A stretch of DNA of 11,851 nucleotides, taken from positions 1 through 11,851 of the forward strand of contig JAJAYY010000125.1 in the NCBI GenBank assembly GCA_026785965.1. Reading direction: 5' to 3'. This DNA is from Sphingomonas bacterium (GTDB lineage Bacteria > Pseudomonadota > Alphaproteobacteria > Sphingomonadales > Sphingomonadaceae). The notes below the pieces were generated by a model. The model did no database searches and had not been told where the DNA came from. It worked only from the letters and a program-made list of their open reading frames with translations. Below are positions 1-5,901 of this stretch, piece after piece (positions within the stretch are counted from its first letter, which is position 1; each line of letters begins with the position of its first letter). The position numbers were made by a program, and so were the translations under genes.

Positions 1-1101
1 CACTTCGAATGACGGCGCGTCGATCATCTGCGACAGGTCGAACCGGGCGGGGTCGAGCGTGGCCACCACCGCCTCCAGCCGCGCGCGTCGCTCGGCCCAC
101 GCCAGCCCGCGCAGATCCTCCTCGCCGTCGAACAATATGTCATAGAGGCGCACGAATGCCGGATATTGGCCCTGCACCTTGGCGCTGACATTCTTGCGCC
201 CGAGCCGCTGCTGCAGCGCGTTGAAGCTCGCCGCCGCCCCGCCATGCGCGTCGGCTCCTTGCACATCGCCCCGCACCAGCAATTCGCCGTCGAGCACCGC
301 GCGGGTCGTGAAAGCGGCGGCGATGTCGGGAAAGCTGGCCGAAATATCGTCGCCGGTGCGGCTGTAAAGCCGCGTATCGCCGCCGGCATGGACCAGTTGG
401 ATGCGGATCCCGTCCCATTTCCACTCGGCCGCATAATCGTCGAGCGATACGCGCGTTTCGTCCAGTGGATGGGCAAGCATGAACGGGCGGAACACCGGTA
501 TATCCTTGGCCGTCGGCTGCGGCCCCTTGCCTTCGCCCCATTCGAACAATTCGGCGTACGGCGGCCTTAATCCATGCCACACTTCCTCGACCGCCTCGAC
601 ATCGAGCGCGAAGGCATTGGCCAGCGCCTGCTTCGCCAGTCGCGCCGAAATCCCGACCCGCAGCGCTCCCGTCGCCAGTTTGAGGATGGCATAGCGCCCC
701 GGCGCATCGAGGTGATCGAGCATCGCTTCAAGCACGCGCGGCGCGTCAGATCGGCTTGCTGCCTGCAATCGCTCGATCGCATCGGACAGTCGCACCGTGC
801 CATCGTCGATTTCGGTCGGCTCGCCTTCTGGCGCCGGCCATAGCAGCGACACCGTCTCGGCCATGTCGCCGACATAGTCGCGGCTGAGCTTCAACAGGAT
901 CGGATCGATCCGCTCCTCGGCCAGGCCGCGAACCACCGCTGGCTTGATCGCCGGAATGTCGAGCGTGGCGGTTAGCGCGGCGAGCGCCAGACCACGGTCC
1001 GGGTCGGGGGTTTGCTTGAGATAATCGCCGATCAGCCGCAGCTTGCTGTTGCGCGAGCGCGTGTAGACGAGGTCGTCGAGCAATTGGGAAAACGCGCGCA
1101 T
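1..1101 (-). CDS. ATP-dependent DNA ligase, 3' end cut by window edge
   Basis: The enzyme seals DNA nicks using ATP. The visible 367 residues hold the N-terminal DNA-binding domain (about 1-190) and most of the adenylation domain (about 205-367). Motif I reads EWKWDGIR, making K228 the adenylated lysine. A ligase YSRTGDD stretch follows, then motif III DGE at 271-273. The family (TIGR04120-like, called 'cisplatin damage response' ligase at NCBI) is about 530 residues long, so roughly 160 residues, including the OB-fold and motifs IV-VI, lie beyond the left edge. The start is the ATG at 1099-1101, giving MRAFSQLLDDL as in relatives. It lies 33 bases downstream of the small hypothetical gene and is probably co-transcribed with it. 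This type is an accessory repair ligase alongside NAD-dependent LigA; in many bacteria it clusters with an exonuclease and a DEXH helicase. Neither is visible here, but the region downstream is not in the window. Family call is firm; the repair role is inferred from family knowledge. Confidence 0.93.
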   Translation of the reverse strand, partial: MRAFSQLLDDLVYTRSRNSKLRLIGDYLKQTPDPDRGLALAALTATLDIPAIKPAVVRGLAEERIDPILLKLSRDYVGDMAETVSLLWPAPEGEPTEIDDGTVRLSDAIERLQAASRSDAPRVLEAMLDHLDAPGRYAILKLATGALRVGISARLAKQALANAFALDVEAVEEVWHGLRPPYAELFEWGEGKGPQPTAKDIPVFRPFMLAHPLDETRVSLDDYAAEWKWDGIRIQLVHAGGDTRLYSRTGDDISASFPDIAAAFTTRAVLDGELLVRGDVQGADAHGGAAASFNALQQRLGRKNVSAKVQGQYPAFVRLYDILFDGEEDLRGLAWAERRARLEAVVATLDPARFDLSQMIDAPSFEV

Positions 1102-1134
1102 CCCCGCTTTAATGCGCGGGAACGGCGAAGGTTC

Positions 1135-1446
1135 TTAGTGCAGCCGCATCGCCAGCGCGGCGAGGATCGATTCGCGGTCTTGTGCGCGCTCGCTGTGGAG
1201 CGCTTCGTCCATGTGACTGAGGCACGCCCGGGTCGCTTCGCGATGCCCCGGCATCAGCGCATGGTGCGCGCCATAATCGGCCAGGCCTTCAAGCGCGACG
1301 AGCCCATGCTCGGCCGCCATTGACCGGATCGCCGCCATCTTGGCACAGATATCGATCGGTTTGAGCTTGGCGGCGCGGGTTTCGATCTCGGCAATCTGCA
1401 GGCCAATGCGGGTGCGGACGGTGGAGAGCGACTCGGGATTGGCCAT
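1135..1446 (-). CDS. Conserved hypothetical protein, 103 aa
   Basis: A soluble 103-residue protein with no signal peptide or membrane segment. It appears mostly helical: a first amphipathic stretch (about 7-27) is followed by a motif around KPIDICAKMAAIRSMAAEHG (residues 29-48), a short loop, then a helix carrying ATRACLSHMDEAL (71-83) and a terminal helix ending MRLH. From memory, similar proteins of about this size occur across sphingomonads without a known function; I cannot assign one. Start is ATG 1444-1446, preceded by an A-rich AAAGAGAAA stretch that is only a weak ribosome binding site. The gene lies just upstream of the DNA ligase on the same strand, suggesting an operon, and is divergent from the membrane protein gene 76 bases away. 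Codon use resembles that of the neighbours and the length matches remembered relatives, so it is probably real. Confidence 0.75.
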   Translation of the reverse strand: MANPESLSTVRTRIGLQIAEIETRAAKLKPIDICAKMAAIRSMAAEHGLVALEGLADYGAHHALMPGHREATRACLSHMDEALHSERAQDRESILAALAMRLH

Positions 1447-1522
1447 GGCGTTTCTCTTTCGTTGACGCTGGCAGATTCGCCCAAATTGGTTAACAGAGGG
1501 TCAAACGCGCTGGGGGAGCTAG

Positions 1523-2296
1523 ATGGTCATTCGCCGCATCCGCGAGCATGTCGCCAGCCACAACTGGTTCGCGGTCGGCATCGACCTCGCCATCGTCGTG
1601 CTCGGCGTGTTGATCGCCACCCAAGTCAGCAACTGGAATGAAAGCCGGCTCGAAGCGGCCAAGGCCCACGCCTATCGCGCGCGCCTGCTCGACGAACTGG
1701 ATTTCAACGCGCGGCAGTTCGGCGCACAGGTGGCTTATTATCGCGAAGTGCGCGCTCATGGCCTTGCGGCGCTGGCGATGATCGACGGCAAGCAGGACGC
1801 AACGCCGCGCGATTTCCTGGTCCACGCCTATCAGTTGAGCCAGATCGATACCAATGCGGCCAAAACCTATATTTATGACGAAGTGACCTCGGCGGGGCTG
1901 GTCAATTTGCTCGGCGATGAGACGACGCAGGCCATGGCGAGCGATTATTATCTGACTCTGGCAACCAACGACCGCACCTTGAAGGACGTATTCCCCTATC
2001 GCTCGACGATCCGCTCGGTCATGCCATTCACGATCCAAAAGGTCATCCGCGCGCAGTGCGGCGACCAGGACGTGATATTTCGCGGTCGGATCGTCGGGAT
2101 CTCGCTGCCGCGTGTTTGCAGCGCCGAAATATCTTCAGCAGACTCGACGGCGGCGATGGATCGCATCCTCGCCAAGCCCGGCTTGCACGAGGAGATGACT
2201 CGCTATGTCGCGTCGATCGACGAGAAGGTCGGCGTCCTGAGCCTCGACCTCACCCTCACCGACCAGTTCAAGGCCCGGCTTCAGTCTGCACGCTAG
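1523..2296 (+). CDS. Single-pass membrane protein with NWNE motif (DUF6090-like)
   Basis: A 257-residue protein of unknown function. A short basic N-terminus (VIRRIREH) is followed by one hydrophobic segment (about 16-35, [17 protein letters not shown]) and at once by NWNE (37-40). This segment-plus-NWNE layout recalls the DUF6090 family and similar uncharacterised proteobacterial proteins, where the anchor is followed by a helical domain. With arginines before the anchor, the positive-inside rule places residues 41-257 in the periplasm. The body is largely helical, and C179 and C199 could form a disulfide. No catalytic motif is visible. Start ATG 1523 has a good ribosome binding site (GGGGGAG, about 5 bases upstream). 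The gene stands alone: divergent from the hypothetical gene on the left and separated from rpmG by a likely promoter on the right. Reality of the gene is near certain; the family tie is by motif only. Confidence 0.82.
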   Translation: MVIRRIREHVASHNWFAVGIDLAIVVLGVLIATQVSNWNESRLEAAKAHAYRARLLDELDFNARQFGAQVAYYREVRAHGLAALAMIDGKQDATPRDFLVHAYQLSQIDTNAAKTYIYDEVTSAGLVNLLGDETTQAMASDYYLTLATNDRTLKDVFPYRSTIRSVMPFTIQKVIRAQCGDQDVIFRGRIVGISLPRVCSAEISSADSTAAMDRILAKPGLHEEMTRYVASIDEKVGVLSLDLTLTDQFKARLQSAR

Positions 2297-2327
2297 CGCA
2301 CCGCGGCCCACCAAGCCCCGGCTCGGC

Positions 2328-2356
2328 TTGACAAAAAGTGCCTCCACCGTCATTGA
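2328..2356 (+). promoter_or_regulatory. Candidate rpmG promoter
   Basis: A perfect -35 hexamer TTGACA lies at 2328-2333, about 85 bases before the rpmG start. With a 17-base spacer the -10 would be CATTGA (2351-2356), a poor match. Strong TTGAC -35 boxes are typical of alphaproteobacterial ribosomal gene promoters, so the site is plausible, but the weak -10 leaves it unproven. Confidence 0.4.
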
Positions 2357-2392
2357 GCCGCCTTCGAGCGGCGCTTGCGTGCCGCCCTTTTT
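2357..2392 (+). terminator. Overlapping hairpins plus T-run in the rpmG leader
   Basis: Three complementary arms occur in order: GCCGC (2357-2361), GCGGC (2368-2372) and GCCGC (2381-2385). The middle arm can pair with either neighbour. Pairing of arms two and three, extended inward by C-G and G-U to a TTGC loop, is followed directly by CC and a T-run (2388-2392), the form of an intrinsic terminator. It could end transcripts from the upstream membrane protein gene, or act as an attenuator if the rpmG transcript starts upstream of it. If the promoter guessed above is right, the first arm would lie at the -10 and not be transcribed, leaving a plain terminator-like hairpin in the leader. Confidence 0.45.
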
Positions 2393-2417
2393 ATTTCGAA
2401 CCTTCAGGATATTTGCG

Positions 2418-2585
2418 ATGGCCAAGCCGGCAACCGTCAAGATCAAGCTCGTCAGCTCGGCCGACACGGGCTTCTATTATGTCACCAAGAAAAATCCGCG
2501 CAACACGACCGAGAAGATGTCGTTCCGCAAGTACGATCCAGTCGTGCGCAAGCATGTCGACTTCAAGGAAGCCAAAATTAAGTAA
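2418..2585 (+). CDS. rpmG: 50S ribosomal protein L33
   Basis: L33 is a small protein of the large ribosomal subunit, near the E site. The 55-residue product begins [19 protein letters not shown] and carries the family stretch [21 protein letters not shown] and the basic end KEAKIK. It has no cysteine at all, so it is the zinc-independent (C-minus) form. The ATG at 2418 is chosen over upstream in-frame starts because it gives the exact L33 N-terminus and has AGGA (2406-2409) eight bases upstream. The gene is transcribed alone, towards divK, with palindromes after the stop. In several alphaproteobacteria, including Caulobacter, rpmG sits near divK and pleD. Here it is next to divK but convergent, with no pleD between. 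Confidence 0.97.
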   Translation: MAKPATVKIKLVSSADTGFYYVTKKNPRNTTEKMSFRKYDPVVRKHVDFKEAKIK

Positions 2586-2624
2586 GCGCGCCGCGCTTGC
2601 TTAACCCCGGGCCGCGACCCGGGG
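2584..2624. terminator. Two hairpins between convergent rpmG and divK; REP-like palindrome
   Basis: The first hairpin is AAGCGC (2584-2589), loop GCC, GCGCTT (2593-2598), starting within the rpmG stop codon. The second is stronger: CCCCGGG (2605-2611), loop CCGCGA, CCCGGGG (2618-2624). Neither is followed by a good T-run on either strand, so rho-independent termination is uncertain. Read on the minus strand, the second palindrome with its flank (CTGGACCCCGGG...CCCGGGGTT) resembles dispersed CTGGACCCCGG-type palindromes I recall from alphaproteobacterial intergenic regions. Its place between two convergent genes fits an end-of-transcript or REP-like role. Confidence 0.5.
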
Positions 2625-2632
2625 TCCAGAAC

Positions 2633-3061
2633 TCAAGACACAAACGAGGCGGTTCCGATATCGGGCCCGCCCGATTCGTTTTGGGCACCCTCGCGTGCTG
2701 CCTCGAGCAATTGTTCGACGGTCTCGGCGAAGCGGACCACCGAAATCGGCTTCGATACGTAGGCGCTGGCGCCCGCGGCGCGAATCCGCTCGTCGTCCCC
2801 CTGCGCGGCATAAGCCGTCACCGCCATGATCGGCACCGCCTTCAATTGCTCGTCGGCGCGCAACAACTCCATCAGCTCGATCCCCGACAGATACGGCAGC
2901 TGGATGTCGGTGATGATCAGGTCGGGGGCGAAGCTGCGCGCCGCTTCGAGCGCTTCGCGGCTGTCGGTCACCGGCTGCGTATTGTGGCCGTGCGCGGTCA
3001 GCAGGTCGCAGAACAGCTTGATGTTGAGGGCGTTGTCCTCGACAACCAGGATCTTGGCCAC
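2633..3061 (-). CDS. divK: Single-domain response regulator, DivK type
   Basis: DivK is the single-domain response regulator that in Caulobacter is phosphorylated by DivJ and dephosphorylated by PleC and controls CtrA activity through DivL/CckA. The protein is almost only a receiver domain: acidic pair E8-D9, phospho-acceptor D52 in TDIQLP, T82 in AVTAY and K104 in SKPIS. VEDNALNIKLFCDLL and the KPISVVRF stretch closely match DivK rather than CheY. I chose the GTG at 3059-3061 (start VAKILVVEDN, read as Met), with GAGGGG about 11 bases upstream. A GTG at 3071-3073 would add four residues but has no room for a ribosome binding site. At 142 residues it is longer than Caulobacter DivK (125): about 20 polar residues trail the domain. 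It is convergent with rpmG, divergent from the DUF3572 gene, and not followed by pleD. Confidence 0.88.
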   Translation of the reverse strand: MAKILVVEDNALNIKLFCDLLTAHGHNTQPVTDSREALEAARSFAPDLIITDIQLPYLSGIELMELLRADEQLKAVPIMAVTAYAAQGDDERIRAAGASAYVSKPISVVRFAETVEQLLEAAREGAQNESGGPDIGTASFVS

Positions 3062-3101
3062 GCTATTGCACACCCCTCTAAACCTGATCGATTGATAGGC
3101 G

Positions 3102-3374
3102 ATGTTGACCCCGACGACAAATGACGCCGAGGCTCTGGCCCTCGCCGCGCTCGCCGCGACGCTGACCGACGAACGGCGCGCGCAGCGGTTCCTTGACCTG
3201 ACCGGGCTTCATGCCGACGAGTTGCGCCGCCGCGCGCTCGCCGGTGACCGCGCCTTGCTCGCCGCGACGCTGGCCTTCCTCGAAAGCCACGAGCCCGATC
3301 TGGTCGCGGTCGCCGGGGCGATCGAGGTCACGCCGGCGACGCTGGTCGCGGCCCGCGCCGAGCTCGAGGCATGA
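3102..3374 (+). CDS. DUF3572 family protein
   Basis: A 90-residue helical protein matching the DUF3572 pattern: an N-terminal helix with AEALALAALAATL, then RFLDLTGL (29-36), an ADELRRRAL helix, AATLAFLESHEPDLVAVA (54-71) and a last segment VTPATLVAARAELE. Its function is unknown. In alphaproteobacteria this family is commonly found beside divK, as here, where the two genes diverge across about 40 bases, so their promoters must share or overlap that gap. Start ATG 3102 has only AGG (3097-3099) close upstream, which is a weak site. The stop overlaps the next start by four bases (ATGA at 3371-3374), so translation of the HAD hydrolase is probably coupled to it. It is the first gene of the six-gene rightward run. 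The family call rests on pattern recognition. Confidence 0.82.
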   Translation: MLTPTTNDAEALALAALAATLTDERRAQRFLDLTGLHADELRRRALAGDRALLAATLAFLESHEPDLVAVAGAIEVTPATLVAARAELEA

Positions 3375-3985
3375 ATCGCCCGTTGCTGATCACCGATTGC
3401 GATGAAGTGCTGCTGTACATGGTGGCGCATTTCGATGCCTGGCTGGACGAGGAGCACGGCATCAAATTCGCCTTCGAAACGGGCAGTTTTGGTGGCTCGA
3501 TGAGCGACAAGGCGAGCGGCGAAACCGTCGCTGAGGACCGCGTCTGGCCGTTGCTCGACCAGTTTTTCCGGAGCGAAATGCATCGTCAGACAATTGTCCC
3601 CGGCGCGCTCGATGCGCTTGGCCGGATCAGCGAGATCGCCGACATCGTCATCCTTACCAATCTTGGCGACGAAGCGCATCCGTGGCGGGTCGATCAGCTC
3701 GCCACGCACGGCATCGCCCACGAAGTCGTCACCAACCGCGGCGGCAAGGGCGTTCCGGCGCGCGATATCCTCAATCGCTACGGCGCGACCCGTACTGCCT
3801 TCGTCGACGATCTGGCGGTCCACCACGCGTCGGTAGCCAAGCACGCGCCAGAGGTGTTTCGTCTTCACATGGTGGCCGAGCCGCGGCTTGCCCCGGCGGT
3901 GCCGCCGGCGGACAAGGCCCACGTCCGGATCGACGATTGGCCGACCGCGACGAATTGGCTGCTCGAACGGCTGGAGGACCGATGA
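3371..3985 (+). CDS. HAD superfamily hydrolase
   Basis: A 204-residue cytoplasmic protein of the haloacid dehalogenase superfamily, most likely a phosphatase acting on a small phosphorylated compound. The four HAD motifs are visible: motif I ITDCDEVLL (nucleophile D9, general acid D11), motif II VILTNLGD (T96), motif III lysine probably K126 in RGGKGVPA, and motif IV FVDDLAVH (D146, D147). The cap is small and lies between motifs I and II (about 20-85). The substrate cannot be told from sequence. Nearby RidA and dehydrogenase genes might hint at metabolite repair, but that is inference. Start ATG 3371 overlaps the DUF3572 stop by four bases, and its own TGA overlaps the dehydrogenase start in the same way, so the three form one coupled unit. 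All motif residues are present and the length is normal. Confidence 0.88.
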   Translation: MNRPLLITDCDEVLLYMVAHFDAWLDEEHGIKFAFETGSFGGSMSDKASGETVAEDRVWPLLDQFFRSEMHRQTIVPGALDALGRISEIADIVILTNLGDEAHPWRVDQLATHGIAHEVVTNRGGKGVPARDILNRYGATRTAFVDDLAVHHASVAKHAPEVFRLHMVAEPRLAPAVPPADKAHVRIDDWPTATNWLLERLEDR

Positions 3986-4722
3986 CCAGGACCGCCTTGA
4001 TCACCGGCGCCACTGCCGGAATCGGCGCCGCCGCCGCGCGGCGCCTTGCCGCCGACGGCTGGCGAATCATCGCCGCCGGCCGCCGCGCCGACCGCTTGCA
4101 GGATCTGGCCGAAGAGCTTGGCGATGCCGTCACCCCGCTCGTGCTCGATATGCGCGATCTTGCCGCAATTGCGCAGGCGGCAACGGAGCTTCCAGGGCCG
4201 ATCGACTTGCTGCTCAACAATGCCGGGCTCGCGCCGCCGATGGACGCGCTCCAGGATGCCGATTTGGCTGCTCTGACCAACGCCATCGACACCAATGTCA
4301 CCGGGCTCGTCGCGCTGACCCGGGCGCTGCTTCCACGCCTGATCGAGCGCAGGGGCGCGGTGATCAACCTGTCCTCGGTTGCCGCCACCTACCCCTATCG
4401 CGGCGGTGCGGTCTATGCCGCGACCAAGGCGTTTGTCCGCCAGTTCAGCCTTGATTTGCGCTGCGACCTGGCCGGCACCGGGGTCCGTGTCACCTCGATC
4501 GAGCCGGGGATGGTCGAAACCGAATTCACCCTCGTCCGCACCGGCGGCGACCAGGCCGCGAGCGACGCGCTTTATTCGGACATGGACCCGATGACCGCCG
4601 ATGACATTGCGAGCACCATCCATTGGGTCGCAACCTTGCCTCCGCACCTCAACATCAACACGCTCGAGCTGATGCCGGTCAGCCAGAGCTGGGCCGGCTT
4701 CGCGGTGACGCGCAAGGCTTGA
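3982..4722 (+). CDS. ydfG: Short-chain dehydrogenase, YdfG-type 3-hydroxy acid dehydrogenase
   Basis: An NADP-dependent short-chain dehydrogenase/reductase of 246 residues. The best match I recognise is E. coli YdfG, which oxidises L-allo-threonine and other 3-hydroxy acids and reduces malonic semialdehyde. Seen in the sequence: nucleotide-binding TGATAGIG (8-15), GRR at 33-35 (basic residues that favour NADPH), NNAG (79-82), catalytic S132, Y145 and K149 in YAATKAFVRQFSLDLR, and IEPGMVETEF. The C-terminus HLNINTLELMPVSQSWAG (222-239) is characteristic of YdfG. Start ATG 3982 overlaps the HAD gene stop by four bases. A 32-base gap separates it from the RidA gene; YdfG and RidA-type proteins (as in the Rut pathway) both touch aminoacrylate or malonic semialdehyde chemistry, so a joint detoxifying role is possible but unproven. 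Subfamily call is strong; the in vivo substrate is inferred. Confidence 0.9.
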   Translation: MTRTALITGATAGIGAAAARRLAADGWRIIAAGRRADRLQDLAEELGDAVTPLVLDMRDLAAIAQAATELPGPIDLLLNNAGLAPPMDALQDADLAALTNAIDTNVTGLVALTRALLPRLIERRGAVINLSSVAATYPYRGGAVYAATKAFVRQFSLDLRCDLAGTGVRVTSIEPGMVETEFTLVRTGGDQAASDALYSDMDPMTADDIASTIHWVATLPPHLNINTLELMPVSQSWAGFAVTRKA

Positions 4723-4754
4723 CCCGCGCCGCGCGGGGGGGCAATCGCGCCGTC

Positions 4755-5216
4755 ATGAGCATCGACACCCGCCTGGCCGAACTCGGCATCACGCTTCCCG
4801 CCGCCGCCGCGCCCGTCGCGAGCTATGTTCCTTATGTCGAGGTCAACGGCCTGCTCCACGTCTCGGGGCAGATTTCGTTCGCCGAGGACGGCAGCCTGAT
4901 CAAGGGCCGGCTGGGCGAGGACATGGACCTCGACGCCGGAATCGCCGCTGCGCGCCGCTGCGGGATCATGCTGCTGGCCCAATTGCGCAATGCGCTCGGC
5001 TCGCTCGACCGGGTCGAGCGGATCGTGAAACTCGGCGTGTTCGTCAATTCGGCGGGCGATTTCACCGATCAGCCCAAGGTCGCCAATGGCGCTTCCGAAT
5101 TGATGGAGGACGTGTTCGGCGAGGCGGGGCGCCACGCCCGCTCGGCAGTCGGCGTCCCGGTCCTCCCCCTCGGCGTCGCGGTCGAGGTCGATGCGGTCGT
5201 CCAGATCCGCGCCTGA
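4755..5216 (+). CDS. RidA family (YjgF/YER057c/UK114) protein
   Basis: RidA-family proteins are small trimeric enzymes; the archetype hydrolyses reactive enamines and imines such as 2-aminoacrylate to keto acids and ammonia. This 153-residue member has the longer N-terminus RLAELGITLPAAAAPVASYVP typical of a branch distinct from E. coli RidA, then HVSGQI (35-40), KLGVFVNSAGDFTDQPKVANGA (92-113) and ARSAVGVPVLPLGVAVEVDAVV. R129 and E144 have the same 15-residue spacing as catalytic R105 and E120 of E. coli RidA, so deaminase activity is plausible. The ATG at 4755 was chosen because it gives the family N-terminus; an open frame runs further upstream but inside the dehydrogenase gene. A G-rich stretch upstream could serve as the ribosome binding site. 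Its last 26 bases overlap the phosphodiesterase gene. I leave the symbol blank because of the branch. Confidence 0.88.
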   Translation: MSIDTRLAELGITLPAAAAPVASYVPYVEVNGLLHVSGQISFAEDGSLIKGRLGEDMDLDAGIAAARRCGIMLLAQLRNALGSLDRVERIVKLGVFVNSAGDFTDQPKVANGASELMEDVFGEAGRHARSAVGVPVLPLGVAVEVDAVVQIRA

Positions 5217-5901
5217 CCCGTTAGATCCGGGGCCAGCGGGGTTTGCGCATCGCGGGCTCCACGATGGGGCGACCTTTATCGAGAATAGCTTGCTCGCTTT
5301 CGCGGCGGCGCTCGAGCGCGGCGCGGGGATCGAATGCGACCTCCGACTGACCGCCGACGAACAGATCATCGTTTTCCACGATGCCGACGCGCTGCGATTG
5401 TGCGGTTCGCACGCGATCATCGCTCGCTCGACCCTCGCCGACCTGTCGCGCTTCAGCGTCAGTAGTCACGCAATCCCGACGCTCGGGCAATTGCTGGCTC
5501 TGGTCGATGGCCGAGTGCCATTGCTACTCGAAGCCAAGGTCGACCAGCGCTTCTGGCGCTTCGGCCCGGCGCTGGTCGCCGCGCTCGACGGCTATCGCGG
5601 GCGCTGCGGCGTGATGAGCTTCGATGCCCGGCTGCCGCGCTGGCTCAAGACCAACACGCCGCACATCCGCCGCGGGCTGGTGATCGCGGAGCGGCTTTCG
5701 CCGCTCAGGCGTTGGTTCGCGATGAAGCTCGCCGATCCCGATTTCGTCGCCGTCGACCGCGCCGCGCTTGGCCGAAGTTGGGTCGAGCGCGTCCGTCGTC
5801 GGCTGCCTGTTTATAGCTGGACGATCCGCACCGCGGCCGAGCGCGCGACCGCCGCGGTCCATGCCGATGCGCTGATCTGGGAAGCCGATGGCCGACCGTG
5901 A
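5191..5901 (+). CDS. Glycerophosphodiester phosphodiesterase family protein
   Basis: This enzyme hydrolyses glycerophosphodiesters to sn-glycerol 3-phosphate and an alcohol, in phospholipid turnover. The 236-residue protein has the GDPD signature: AHRG (H20, R21), FIENSLLAF (E31, N32), ECDLRLTAD (metal ligands E48, D50), VFHDAD (H63) and LLLEAK (E114, K116). The end PVYSWTIRTAAERATAAVHADALIWEADGRP matches the usual barrel closure 'V..WTvn..'. There is no signal peptide, so it acts in the cytoplasm. The ATG at 5191 lies inside the RidA gene (26-base overlap) and is the only suitable start before the HRG motif. Its 3' end overlaps the acyltransferase start by 14 bases. All catalytic residues are present. 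The product may be UgpQ-like, but no ugp transport genes are seen here. Confidence 0.9.
   Translation: MRSSRSAPDPLDPGPAGFAHRGLHDGATFIENSLLAFAAALERGAGIECDLRLTADEQIIVFHDADALRLCGSHAIIARSTLADLSRFSVSSHAIPTLGQLLALVDGRVPLLLEAKVDQRFWRFGPALVAALDGYRGRCGVMSFDARLPRWLKTNTPHIRRGLVIAERLSPLRRWFAMKLADPDFVAVDRAALGRSWVERVRRRLPVYSWTIRTAAERATAAVHADALIWEADGRP

Noticed and set aside
1447..1522. CtrA site or sigma-70 promoter in the divergent gap (TTGACG at about 1463, GGTTAAC near 1490)
   Set aside because: There is no second half-site for CtrA at the right spacing and no good -10 after the TTGACG. It remains only a short divergent regulatory gap.
3209..3922. 237-residue minus-strand open frame
   Set aside because: It is antisense to the DUF3572 and HAD genes, with no ribosome binding site or recognisable domain.
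3865..4647. 260-residue minus-strand open frame
   Set aside because: It lies opposite the YdfG-type dehydrogenase, whose motifs are complete. The composition is rich in Arg, Gly and Ala with no domain.
4572..5420. 282-residue minus-strand open frame
   Set aside because: It is antisense to the RidA and phosphodiesterase genes, both with intact catalytic residues. The translation is low-complexity with no motif.
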